A stretch of DNA of 12,721 nucleotides from contig JAKAJX010000158.1 of the NCBI GenBank assembly GCA_021824855.1, positions 1-12,721 of the forward strand, read 5' to 3'. The notes below the pieces were generated by a model that was not told the DNA's origin, ran no database searches, and saw only the letters and a program-made list of their open reading frames with translations. Shown piece by piece: positions 1-7,394 of the stretch; within the stretch, counting starts at the first letter, position 1, and every line of letters starts with the position of its first letter. The DNA comes from Bacteroidota bacterium (lineage in GTDB: Bacteria > Bacteroidota > Bacteroidia > Chitinophagales > Chitinophagaceae). Made by a program: the position numbers and the translations under genes.

Positions 1-2
1 GT

Positions 3-947
3 AAATTCGGATTGGCATTTAGTAGTGGTGTAGCAGCAACAGATGCAGTTATAAAACTCTTAGAGCCGGGCGATGAAGTAATTGCATCTAATGATATGTA
101 TGGCGGTACTTATAGATTATTTACTAAAATTTTTCAAAAATTTGGTATAGTATTTCATTTTGTGGATATGAAAGATGCCAATAATATCATTCCGTTCATT
201 AATAAAAATACCAAACTTATTTGGACAGAAACGCCTACCAATCCGCTGATGAATATTATTGATATTGAAGCAACCGCTTTCATTGCTAAGCAACATAATA
301 TTTTACTGTGTGTTGATAATACTTTCGCATCGCCCTATTTACAAAATCCTTTAGAGTTGGGTGCCGATATAGTTATGCATTCTGCTACAAAATATTTAGG
401 AGGCCATAGCGATGTTATTCAAGGATGTTTGGTAATGAATGATGAAGCGTTAAAAGAAAAATTATTTTTCATTCAAAAAAGTAGTGGTGCTGTTCCTGGT
501 CCGCAAGATTGTTTTTTAGTATTACGCGGTATAAAAACTTTGCATGTTCGTATGCAACGTCATTGCGAGAATGGAGAAAAAATAGCACAATTTTTATATC
601 ATCATCCAAAGGTTGAAAAAGTATATTGGTGTGGGTTTCAAAATCATCCGGGGTATGAAATTGCCAAGAAACAAATGCGAGGTTTTGGCGGAATGATGAG
701 TTTTACTTTAAAAGATGATAGCATTGACAATGCAATACGTGTGTTAACCGCTACTAAATTATTTGCATTAGCAGAAAGTTTAGGAGGAGTTGAAAGTTTA
801 ATTAATCATCCGGCTACTATGACGCATGCATCTATTCCCAAAGAAGAAAGGCTAAAGAATGGCTTAACAGATTCTTTAATTCGATTGAGTGTAGGAATTG
901 AAGATGCAGATGATTTAATTAATGATTTAAAAAATGCAATTGGATAA
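3..947 (+). CDS. Cystathionine gamma-synthase/lyase family enzyme (5' end missing)
   Basis: PLP-dependent enzyme of the Cys/Met metabolism (transsulfuration) family, which interconverts cysteine, homocysteine and cystathionine in the cytoplasm. The frame is open from position 3, so the start codon lies upstream; about 60-80 N-terminal residues are probably missing given the usual 380-400. Visible family signatures are FSSGVAATDAV near the cofactor phosphate site, the SNDMYGGTYRLF segment, TPTNP, the VDNTF motif with its cofactor Asp, and SATKYLGGHSD, whose Lys (codon 390-392) should form the Schiff base. The C-terminal stretch with ESLGGVESLINHPATMTHAS is also typical. Sequence alone does not settle whether it is a synthase (metB) or a gamma-lyase, so no symbol is given. 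It is followed after one base by a small membrane-protein gene, suggesting co-transcription. The family call is secure; the exact reaction is not. Confidence 0.93.
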   Translation, partial: KFGLAFSSGVAATDAVIKLLEPGDEVIASNDMYGGTYRLFTKIFQKFGIVFHFVDMKDANNIIPFINKNTKLIWTETPTNPLMNIIDIEATAFIAKQHNILLCVDNTFASPYLQNPLELGADIVMHSATKYLGGHSDVIQGCLVMNDEALKEKLFFIQKSSGAVPGPQDCFLVLRGIKTLHVRMQRHCENGEKIAQFLYHHPKVEKVYWCGFQNHPGYEIAKKQMRGFGGMMSFTLKDDSIDNAIRVLTATKLFALAESLGGVESLINHPATMTHASIPKEERLKNGLTDSLIRLSVGIEDADDLINDLKNAIG

Positions 948-948
948 T

Positions 949-1200
949 ATGGCAGAAATACTTATTGAAGCTGTTGGATGGATGGGTTCGTTATTAATAT
1001 TAGGTGCTTATTATTTAAATATGCGTCATAAAATATTGGCTACATCTCCTCTATACATTTGGGGAAATTTAATTGGCGGAATGTGTTTTATTATCAACAC
1101 GTATTATCATCATGCATTTCCTTCAATGGCCTTAAATATTGTATGGGTATTAATAGCCATAATTTCTTTATTTAATGCAAAATCTTTGCGAGCTAAGTAA
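949..1200 (+). CDS. CBU_0592-type small membrane protein
   Basis: An 83-residue hydrophobic protein resembling the CBU_0592 family of small bacterial membrane proteins, whose function is unknown. Three probable membrane segments are visible (about residues 5-24, 36-51 and 58-76). They carry the family-like pattern VGWMGSLLILGAYYL at the start, a central SPLYIWGNLIG with a small-residue GG turn, and a terminal FPSMALNIVWVLIAI. I chose the ATG at 949, which gives MAEILIEAVGW and sits one base after the upstream stop. An in-frame ATG at 934 would add five residues that look unlike the family and would overlap the upstream gene by 14 bases. The spacing suggests translational coupling to the transsulfuration enzyme. 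No substrate or partner can be inferred. The family assignment rests on remembered pattern, not a search. Confidence 0.75.
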   Translation: MAEILIEAVGWMGSLLILGAYYLNMRHKILATSPLYIWGNLIGGMCFIINTYYHHAFPSMALNIVWVLIAIISLFNAKSLRAK

Positions 1201-1207
1201 TAATAAA

Positions 1208-1239
1208 AAAAGGCAATTGCCAATTGGTAACTGCCTTTT
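1208..1239. terminator. Bidirectional hairpin terminator between convergent genes
   Basis: An 8-bp stem, AAAAGGCA (1208-1215) with TGCCTTTT (1232-1239), continues after one A/C mismatch into TTGCC (1217-1221) with GGTAA (1226-1230). The loop is AATT. It lies eight bases past the stop of the plus-strand gene and 22 bases past the stop of the minus-strand aldo/keto reductase. The A-run on the left and T-run on the right make it usable in both directions. Confidence 0.8.
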
Positions 1240-1261
1240 GCATTCTATCTGTTTGTTAAAT

Positions 1262-2251
1262 TTAATATTCGGGTAGTTTAGGTTTTGTTTGCATAATAGC
1301 TTCTATGCTTTGCAACACTTCATTAGTTAGTAATGGTAAGGCATCAAGTGCTTTTAAATTATCTTCTAATTGATCTTTTTTTGTAGCACCTAAAATGGCA
1401 GTGGTAACATTAGGGTTTTTGATTGTCCATGCAATACTTAGTGCTGCAACAGAAATACCTAATGCTTTAGCAAGCACCGATAATTGTTTAACTTTTTCTA
1501 CTTTATCATTCAGCATCCATCTATCTCTTAACCATTCAAAACCTTCCATTCCTAAACGGCTTCCTTCGGGTATGCCATCGTTGTATTTACCACTTAAAAG
1601 ACCCGCAGCCAAAGGGCTCCAGATGGTTGTTCCCATTTCAACATTTTTAAATATTTCCAGAAATTCGTTTTCTACCTTATTTCTTTCAAATAAATTGTAT
1701 TGAGGTTGTTCTACTTGTGGACCAATTAATTTGTATTGATGTGCTATACGATGGGCTTCCATAATTTCAACACCACTCCATTCACTGGTACCCCAATATA
1801 AAATTTTTCCTTGTTGAATAAGATGATTCATTGTTAAAACCACTTCTTCAATAGGTACATTTTTATCTGGGCGATGACAAAAATATATATCAAGATAATC
1901 TGTTTGTAAACGCTGCAATGCCTCGTTACAAGCTTCGGTTAAGTGTTTGCGGCTAAGTCCTGTTTGATTGGGTTTATTATTTTTTCCTCTCCAACCAAAA
2001 AATGCTTTCGATGAAATTATGTAAGAAGTTCTATCCCAATTTTTTTTTTGTAAAATGCGTCCCATCATTTTTTCACTTTCTCCCAATGCGTACACTTCTG
2101 CATTGTCGAAAAAGTTAATGCCATTATCATACGCTATACCCATTAATTCATCGGCTATGCCATCGTTAATTTGTTTGTGGAAAGTTACCCAACTTCCAAA
2201 ACTTACAATACTTAGTTGTAAACCCGTGCGACCCATTCTTCTGTATTCCAT
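1262..2251 (-). CDS. Aldo/keto reductase, Kv-beta-like (AKR6-type)
   Basis: NADPH-dependent oxidoreductase of the aldo/keto reductase superfamily, a cytoplasmic TIM barrel of 329 residues. It is most like the subgroup containing voltage-gated K+ channel beta subunits and bacterial YghZ/YdbC-type proteins: it starts MEYRRMGRTGLQLS and contains the VEQPQYNLFER and TTIWSPLAAGLLSGKY segments typical of that subgroup. The catalytic tetrad is complete: Asp49, Tyr54 (in FFDNAEVY), Lys82 (in SSKAFF) and His126 (in YFCHRPD). The C-terminal TAILGATKKDQLEDN region matches the cofactor 2'-phosphate binding loop. The substrate cannot be told from sequence. It lies 57 bases downstream of lptC on the same strand with no TAnnTTTG match in the gap, so it may be read from the lptC transcript. 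There is no evidence for a channel partner. Confidence 0.92.
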   Translation of the reverse strand: MEYRRMGRTGLQLSIVSFGSWVTFHKQINDGIADELMGIAYDNGINFFDNAEVYALGESEKMMGRILQKKNWDRTSYIISSKAFFGWRGKNNKPNQTGLSRKHLTEACNEALQRLQTDYLDIYFCHRPDKNVPIEEVVLTMNHLIQQGKILYWGTSEWSGVEIMEAHRIAHQYKLIGPQVEQPQYNLFERNKVENEFLEIFKNVEMGTTIWSPLAAGLLSGKYNDGIPEGSRLGMEGFEWLRDRWMLNDKVEKVKQLSVLAKALGISVAALSIAWTIKNPNVTTAILGATKKDQLEDNLKALDALPLLTNEVLQSIEAIMQTKPKLPEY

Positions 2252-2308
2252 AAAAATTTATTTGACATGAATTTAATAATAATAATAACTGCTAAGTCAT
2301 TAAATTGT

Positions 2309-2899
2309 TTAGTAAGTACTGTCGGCTACGTGCAAAAGACTTTCGTAGCCATTGTATATTTTGCCAATAGTATCAATAGTAAACCATTTAAAATTTTGAT
2401 CGGCAGTTAAGCCTTTGCCATAAATAATTTGGCGTGGTTCGTGCTGGCTTAAATGTACCGGTTTATTGGTATAAAACTGTTGTTTAGATTGATCCCAATA
2501 CAATTCATTACACCATAATGTATCTTTTTTTACATTAAATACAAGCACACTATCTTTTAAAAAAACAACTTGTTCATTTTCTAAATAATTGCCGTATTTG
2601 GCAAAAAGCTGGCTTTCAACTCGGTTAAGGCTATCGTAAAAATCAACATGTAAAGTTTTAGGAAACTCAACACGGGCTGTATCTAACAAATATTTATACA
2701 TTAACGGAGCAGTGAGTTTGGCTCTTATTTTTCCATTTTGACTTTGATATGCTTCAACATTTTTTCCTTCTTCAACACCCAATCTTTTTTGCCCTAACGA
2801 TTGTACTACTTTAATATCGTTTTCGCAAGCCGATAGTATTATTGCTACAACAATAGTTGCACTAATTTTTTTACCTATTTGTGTGAATAAAAAATTCAT
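2309..2899 (-). CDS. lptC: LPS export system periplasmic lipoprotein LptC
   Basis: LptC is part of the trans-envelope bridge that carries lipopolysaccharide from the LptBFG transporter in the inner membrane to the outer membrane. This 196-residue protein has a lipoprotein signal with the lipobox LSAC at residues 22-25 (lipidated Cys25 predicted). Bacteroidota LptC proteins are often annotated with such a lipobox, unlike the single transmembrane anchor of E. coli LptC. The rest reads as the beta-jellyroll OstA-like fold: FPKTLHVDFYDS, YGNYLENEQVVFLKDSVLV and a C-terminal GKGLTADQNFKWFTI segment match LptC domains I recall from this phylum. The start is the ATG immediately before the basic-hydrophobic signal. 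A TAAGTTTG element lies 11 bases upstream. Genes for glycan synthesis sit 2-5 kb away, consistent with envelope work. Confidence 0.85.
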   Translation of the reverse strand: MNFLFTQIGKKISATIVVAIILSACENDIKVVQSLGQKRLGVEEGKNVEAYQSQNGKIRAKLTAPLMYKYLLDTARVEFPKTLHVDFYDSLNRVESQLFAKYGNYLENEQVVFLKDSVLVFNVKKDTLWCNELYWDQSKQQFYTNKPVHLSQHEPRQIIYGKGLTADQNFKWFTIDTIGKIYNGYESLLHVADSTY

Positions 2900-2910
2900 A
2901 AATGCTATTG

Positions 2911-2918
2911 CAAACTTA
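2911..2918 (-). promoter_or_regulatory. Candidate -7 element upstream of lptC
   Basis: On the minus strand the sequence TAAGTTTG matches the Bacteroidota primary-sigma -7 consensus TAnnTTTG. It lies 11 bases before the lptC ATG, implying an almost leaderless message. I found no TTG at a suitable -33 distance, so this is weak. The 131-bp gap between coaX and lptC (2900-3030) holds nothing else that I recognise. Confidence 0.3.
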
Positions 2919-3030
2919 TGTTATAGTAACGATTATGTTGTTATGAAATGTTGAAAGTTGTTATAATAATGGTGTAAGTAAATGCTTTAGTTTATTGTAA
3001 CTGAAGTTTTGCGAGTATTATTTTTCGATA

Positions 3031-3756
3031 TTAATTGTTTAATTCGCTTATGGCAAATAAACCTTTATACAATAAATATGGATCGGCAATAACTGCATTT
3101 TTTAAGTGTGGGAGAAAAAAATCCATATCGCCACCGGTTAAAAAAACTTTTAAGTGATTATATTTTTCTTTGTAAGCATCAATAATTCCATCAATTTCTT
3201 TTGCCATTCCCATAATAACGCCACTTAGCAAATTAGTTTTAGTATCGTAACCAATTAACGGAAAATTATGTTCTGCTTTTATCAGTGGCAAAAGGGCAGT
3301 TTGCTCGCTCATTGCCCTAAATCGCATAGTCATTCCCGGCGAGATACTGCCACCCAAAAATTCATGAAATGTGTTAATATAATTGTAGGTGATACAAGTG
3401 CCCAAACCAATTGCCAAACAATGATGATGTGGATGAATGGTACTGGCTGCCGAGCATATTGCCAATCTATCTGCACCAATAGTTTCCGGCTTTCCAACGG
3501 GTGAAGAAATAGGCAACTTACTCTGATGATTTAATAAGTGAAATTTAGTTTTTGCAGCCAATATTTCTTCAATAGCTTCATAATGTTTAATAACCGATGA
3601 TAAGATAGATTTTTGTGGTTGAAATGTTTGAAGTAATTGTTCAACAGTGGCAATATCATCTCCTTCTAAAACCAATAAATCTTGTAGTTCATTTTCTTTA
3701 AAAATAGCACACTTTAAACGAGTATTGCCAAAGTCTAAACATAAGGTGGTTTGCAT
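3031..3756 (-). CDS. coaX: Type III pantothenate kinase CoaX
   Basis: Catalyses ATP-dependent phosphorylation of pantothenate, the first step of coenzyme A synthesis, in the cytoplasm. The 241-residue length fits the ASKHA-fold CoaX family. Visible motifs in order are DFGNT (8-12, phosphate loop with Asp8), GADR (94-97, with Asp96 matching the catalytic base), GLGTCIT (117-123, second phosphate loop), GGSISPG (135-141) and LTGGD (206-210, adenosine-side motif). An oddity is that position 117, just before LGT, is Gly (codon GGT at 3406-3408), whereas the family pattern has Asp there (D-x-G-T). Activity or ion dependence may therefore differ, or this may be a lineage feature. It lies 10 bases downstream of the LON-domain gene and is probably co-transcribed with it. 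Confidence 0.9.
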   Translation of the reverse strand: MQTTLCLDFGNTRLKCAIFKENELQDLLVLEGDDIATVEQLLQTFQPQKSILSSVIKHYEAIEEILAAKTKFHLLNHQSKLPISSPVGKPETIGADRLAICSAASTIHPHHHCLAIGLGTCITYNYINTFHEFLGGSISPGMTMRFRAMSEQTALLPLIKAEHNFPLIGYDTKTNLLSGVIMGMAKEIDGIIDAYKEKYNHLKVFLTGGDMDFFLPHLKNAVIADPYLLYKGLFAISELNN

Positions 3757-3766
3757 GTGCAGTTAT

Positions 3767-4408
3767 TTATTGTTCAAAGTTAAATCCTTTTAATTCTTTA
3801 AAATGGCCGTTTAATTTAATTTTTTCTTTTAAAACTTCAATTGCCTTAACCAATGGAAGCGTTTTTTTTACGTGCCGTTTTATAAATTCTAATCGTTGAT
3901 TTTCATTTAATAAAGTTAATAACCGAAACTCATCATCGAGCGATAACCCAATATGATGGGCAATATCATAACTACATATATTTTCGTTATTGGTTGTAAA
4001 ATTTTTTGAAATATGAAATAGCTTATGTAGTTCACTTATTTTTTGAAGCAAATGTTTTATCACTACAGGATGCGGCAGTTTGTTGTTTAAAGGATAATTG
4101 ACAATTGCTCCATGATAAAGTTTATTCGGAATATCTTTTACAATTTCTAATATTGTAAAAACTTCAAGTCCTTTGGTAGTGATATCCATTTTTCCATCGG
4201 TATATATTTTTACAATTTCAGTAATTTCAATTAAGGTGCCCATATCGGTAATTCCTTTTGCTAAAACTGTTGGTATGCCAAATGGTTTTTTTTCTTTAAA
4301 ACAGTCAACAATTAATTGCTGATACCTTGGTTCAAAAATATGTAGGTTAAGGTTTTCGCCGGGAAATACCACAATATTTAATGGAAATATGGGAATGAAA
4401 TTGATCAT
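3767..4408 (-). CDS. Stand-alone LON substrate-binding domain protein
   Basis: This protein contains only the N-terminal substrate-binding domain of Lon protease (PF02190-type), with no AAA+ or protease domain. The domain is visible from the start, IFPLNIVVFPGENLNLHIFE followed by PRYQQLI, then FKEKKPFGI and a TDMGTLIEITEIVKIYTDG beta-rich section. The last hundred residues are helical and end in a lysine-rich tail. I prefer the ATG at 4408 (MINFIPIFPLN, 213 residues) because the domain begins directly after it; an in-frame ATG at 4420 would add only MHYY. Such free-standing domains are widespread in bacteria and their client or partner is unknown. It is the first gene of the minus-strand group with coaX. 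I found no convincing promoter in the 83-base gap to the divergent glycosyltransferase. Confidence 0.85.
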   Translation of the reverse strand: MINFIPIFPLNIVVFPGENLNLHIFEPRYQQLIVDCFKEKKPFGIPTVLAKGITDMGTLIEITEIVKIYTDGKMDITTKGLEVFTILEIVKDIPNKLYHGAIVNYPLNNKLPHPVVIKHLLQKISELHKLFHISKNFTTNNENICSYDIAHHIGLSLDDEFRLLTLLNENQRLEFIKRHVKKTLPLVKAIEVLKEKIKLNGHFKELKGFNFEQ

Positions 4409-4491
4409 ATAATAATGCAATTAATTTACAGAAATAAAATGAAATTTTATGAAGCAGAAAATTTTATGTTCTTTGCATTGAATTTTTAGCT

Positions 4492-5391
4492 ATGAAAATA
4501 TCGGGATTTTCTTTTGTACGAAATGGATTTGATTATGGAGTACCTTTTTTAGAAGCCATTCAATCTATTTTACCCATTTGCGATGAATTTATAATGGTAG
4601 TTGGAGATTCGGCAGATGGTACCAGAGAAGCAGTACAAAATTTACACTCTCCTAAAATAAAAATAATAGATACTATTTGGAATATGAATTTGCGGGAAGG
4701 TGGAAAAATTTTTGCCGAGCAAACCAATATTGGATTAGATGCCGTTTCGGGCGATTGGGCTTTTCATATCCAAGCAGATGAAGTTATCCATGAAAATGAT
4801 GTATTGAAAATTAAAAATGCAATTGAGCAAAACCATCACGAACAAAAAGTAGAAGGATTTATTTTACCCTTTTATCATTTTTGGGGCGGATATAATTATA
4901 TTAGAAATTCGAGACGAATTCATTTGCACGAAGTAAGAATTTTTAGAACTGTATTAGGTGTTAGATCATATAGAGATTCTCAAGGATTTAGAAAATTTAT
5001 TTCAATTGAAAATTATATACATCAAAAAGAAAAGGGTAAAAAATTACAGGTAAAAAAAATTGATGCTCCTATTTTTCATTATAATGGAATAAGGCCGCCA
5101 CAAGATTTCAGGAAAAAAGCCGAACAAATGGGTGTATTTTATCAGTCGGAAGAAAAAGTACAACAAGAATTAAATGAAAGAGAATATCATTGGGATAAAA
5201 TAGATAGAGTAGCACCATTTAAAGGAACGCATCCTGCAGTAATGCAGCCAAAAGTAGATGCTCAAAATTGGGAATATGTATATCGACCTGAGAAATCTGT
5301 TTGGAAAATAAAAGATAGAATTATGCAACCTATTGAAGATGTTTTAGGATTTAAAATAGGAGAATATAAAAATTATAAGCTTTTAAAATGA
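4492..5391 (+). CDS. Glycosyltransferase family 2 protein (first of a pair)
   Basis: A predicted cytoplasmic, GT-A-fold sugar transferase of 299 residues without membrane segments. The fold is recognisable from the N-terminal strand MKISGFSFVRNG, the CDEFIMVVGDSADGT segment (30-44) that binds the nucleotide, and HIQADE (92-97), which takes the place of the DxD metal-binding motif; Asp96 and Glu97 are the likely acidic residues. The usual TYNEE near the start is replaced by SFVRNG, placing it in a divergent GT2 subgroup. The C-terminal half is rich in aromatic and charged residues and has no match that I recognise. The stop overlaps the next glycosyltransferase start by four bases (ATGA), a strong sign of translational coupling. 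The acceptor and donor sugars are unknown; the neighbours suggest lipopolysaccharide or another surface glycan. Confidence 0.82.
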   Translation: MKISGFSFVRNGFDYGVPFLEAIQSILPICDEFIMVVGDSADGTREAVQNLHSPKIKIIDTIWNMNLREGGKIFAEQTNIGLDAVSGDWAFHIQADEVIHENDVLKIKNAIEQNHHEQKVEGFILPFYHFWGGYNYIRNSRRIHLHEVRIFRTVLGVRSYRDSQGFRKFISIENYIHQKEKGKKLQVKKIDAPIFHYNGIRPPQDFRKKAEQMGVFYQSEEKVQQELNEREYHWDKIDRVAPFKGTHPAVMQPKVDAQNWEYVYRPEKSVWKIKDRIMQPIEDVLGFKIGEYKNYKLLK

Positions 5392-6149
5392 ATAACCTTT
5401 TATCGGTAGTAATTATCACGTATAATGAAGAAAAAAATATTGAACGCTGTTTAAAAAGTGTTCAATCTGTTGCCGATGAAATAATAGTAGTAGATTCTTT
5501 TTCAACAGATGCTACAGAGAAAATATGCACGCAGTATCATGTAAAATTTATTCAACAATCTTTTTTAGGATATATTGAACAAAAGAATTTTGCCCTTGCA
5601 AATACAAATAATTTGTATGCTTTATGTTTAGATGCCGATGAAGCTTTAAGTATAGAACTTCAGAAAAGTATTTTACTTCAGAAGCAAAATAATTTTATGT
5701 ATGATGCCTACTTTATGAATCGCTGCACTAATTTTTGTGGAAGATGGATTAAACATGGTTCTTGGTATCCCGATACAAAAATTAGATTAATTAATAAGCA
5801 AAAAGGTAAATGGGGTGGCACCAATCCGCACGATAAAATTGAAATGTGTGACAACTATTCTTCTCATTTTTTAACAGGAGATATTTTACATTACAGCTAT
5901 TATAGTTTAGACGAAGTAATTACGCAGAATAATAAATTTACTACCATTCAGGCCGAAGCAATGTTTAAGAGTGGTAAAAGAGCACCTTTATATAAACTAT
6001 TCATTAACCCATTCATTGCTTTTGTTAATGGGTATATTTTAAAATTAGGTTTTTTAGATGGCGTAGATGGATTTTTTATTGCATCATCTGTTGCTTATCA
6101 AACAATGACTAAATATGCCAAGCTCCGAAAATTGCAGCAAACTAATTAA
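5388..6149 (+). CDS. Glycosyltransferase family 2, WaaE/KdtX-like
   Basis: A 253-residue GT-A glycosyltransferase resembling WaaE/KdtX, enzymes that add a beta-linked hexose to the LPS inner core. The sequence opens with VVIITYNEEKNIERCLKSV, then DEIIVVDSFSTDAT (30-43) for the nucleotide and LDADE (81-85) as the DxD-type metal site. The central WYPDTKIRL (126-134) and NPHDKI (146-151) resemble the WaaE-type acceptor region. The hydrophobic C-terminal stretch at about 204-236 suggests membrane association. It starts inside the stop of the preceding glycosyltransferase, so the two probably act on the same glycan. Its stop overlaps the stop region of the opposing ligase-like gene by eight bases. 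Sugar specificity cannot be read from sequence. Confidence 0.88.
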   Translation: MNNLLSVVIITYNEEKNIERCLKSVQSVADEIIVVDSFSTDATEKICTQYHVKFIQQSFLGYIEQKNFALANTNNLYALCLDADEALSIELQKSILLQKQNNFMYDAYFMNRCTNFCGRWIKHGSWYPDTKIRLINKQKGKWGGTNPHDKIEMCDNYSSHFLTGDILHYSYYSLDEVITQNNKFTTIQAEAMFKSGKRAPLYKLFINPFIAFVNGYILKLGFLDGVDGFFIASSVAYQTMTKYAKLRKLQQTN

Positions 6150-7353
6150 GTTTTTTTAATAGAGAATAACCCAAACTTATTGCTAAAGAAAATATAGCTA
6201 CGCCAAATTGCCCTTCTAAAGAGTCGTCGGTAATTATTGGAAGAAGTGTGGTAGTTAATAAGCAAATGGCAAAAATATTTTTTGAAATAAGAAAGCTGCA
6301 AATAAAGTACATGCCAATAGAAAAAATAATCATTCCTACCCATCCGCTGGCAGCAGCATAAGTAAGCCATTCGTTTGTAGGATTAAATCTTTCATATTCT
6401 TCCGATTGAGGGTGATGTTGTTGATGCCAATTATTTATTTCACTTTTTAAATCTCCAAAACCTACACCAATAAATGGGTGCGTATTAGCAATATCAATTG
6501 CTGCTTTAAATGAAAGAATTCTATCGCCATCGGCAGATCCATTTAAAAATTTACCTGCAGTGTATTGTTTAAAGTCCCAAACAACATACTGAATTCTGTT
6601 TCTTAATGTTGTAAACGAATAATAAGCAATGCTGCTAAAACCGATGATTAATAGTAAAAGACCGAATCCCCATTTTTTATTTTTATGTAGAAAAATGTTG
6701 TAAAAAATAAAAATAGCAATTGAAGCATATAAGCAAACCAATCCGGTTTTGGCGGCCAAAAAATGTAAAAATCCAATTAAGAAAACAACTAAAAAGCTTC
6801 CAATAATTTTTTCGTATTTCGAGGATTGAAGAAGTAGTTGTTGTATCAATAAAATGATGGTTACTACAATTAGCCAACTAAATCTAATATGGTCATCATC
6901 TAAAGGTGTGGGCATTACTTTAGCAACCAGATAAGAATTGGTAATAGCAATACTATTATTAAAAAAATATAACAAACTCCAAATGCAAGCTGTGGTAACA
7001 GTTAGTGCTAAAATTGCTATTATTCTTTTAAGTGTATTATTTTTTAAATTAAAACTAATTAAAGCAGTAGGAATAGTAAGTAAAGGTATTTTATTTGTAA
7101 AAGCTATTGCCCAAAGCTGTTTGTTGTGGCTCCAGAAAAATGATAATAGCAATGGAAGAATAATTAATAAAAATCCTATAACTATTTTTTTTACCTCGTG
7201 TATATTTTTTTTCTGATTGAAAAAAACAGGTAAAATAATTATTATTGACAGTATAGATAAACCGGCCCTACTAATAAAAAGGCTTATAATAAGCAATGTA
7301 ATTAATACCAATTGCCAATGGTGTTTTATACTATTTTTCAACAAATCATTCAT
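6142..7353 (-). CDS. O-antigen ligase-like (Wzy_C/WaaL family) membrane protein
   Basis: A 403-residue polytopic inner-membrane protein with roughly ten or more hydrophobic segments and a large loop between about residues 245 and 325. It fits the Wzy_C/O-antigen ligase family, which joins undecaprenyl-linked glycan to lipid A-core or polymerises glycan on the periplasmic side. Family features are AAKTGL (200-205) at the position of the usual R-[ST]-G, the DRILSFKAAIDIANTHPFIG segment (277-296) followed by VGFGD, and a loop ending NPTNEWL (324-330). The last corresponds to the PHNxYL motif, but the conserved His is Thr326 here. Its partners are probably the two facing glycosyltransferases and LPS export (lptC). 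The start gives MNDLLKNS and lies 41 bases from divergent meaB. Ligase versus polymerase is undecided. Confidence 0.8.
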   Translation of the reverse strand: MNDLLKNSIKHHWQLVLITLLIISLFISRAGLSILSIIIILPVFFNQKKNIHEVKKIVIGFLLIILPLLLSFFWSHNKQLWAIAFTNKIPLLTIPTALISFNLKNNTLKRIIAILALTVTTACIWSLLYFFNNSIAITNSYLVAKVMPTPLDDDHIRFSWLIVVTIILLIQQLLLQSSKYEKIIGSFLVVFLIGFLHFLAAKTGLVCLYASIAIFIFYNIFLHKNKKWGFGLLLLIIGFSSIAYYSFTTLRNRIQYVVWDFKQYTAGKFLNGSADGDRILSFKAAIDIANTHPFIGVGFGDLKSEINNWHQQHHPQSEEYERFNPTNEWLTYAAASGWVGMIIFSIGMYFICSFLISKNIFAICLLTTTLLPIITDDSLEGQFGVAIFSLAISLGYSLLKKLN

Positions 7354-7394
7354 TCTTGTTTTAAATTCGGTTTTACAAATTACATTAGCAATTA

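Noticed and set aside
934..948. ATG at 934 for the small membrane protein
   Set aside because: It would overlap the upstream enzyme by 14 bases and add five residues not fitting the family; ATG 949 follows the upstream stop by one base.
2274..2288. Five TAA triplets in a row between lptC and the aldo/keto reductase
   Set aside because: A short simple repeat in AT-rich intergenic DNA; not placed at a start codon or promoter in a way that suggests phase variation.
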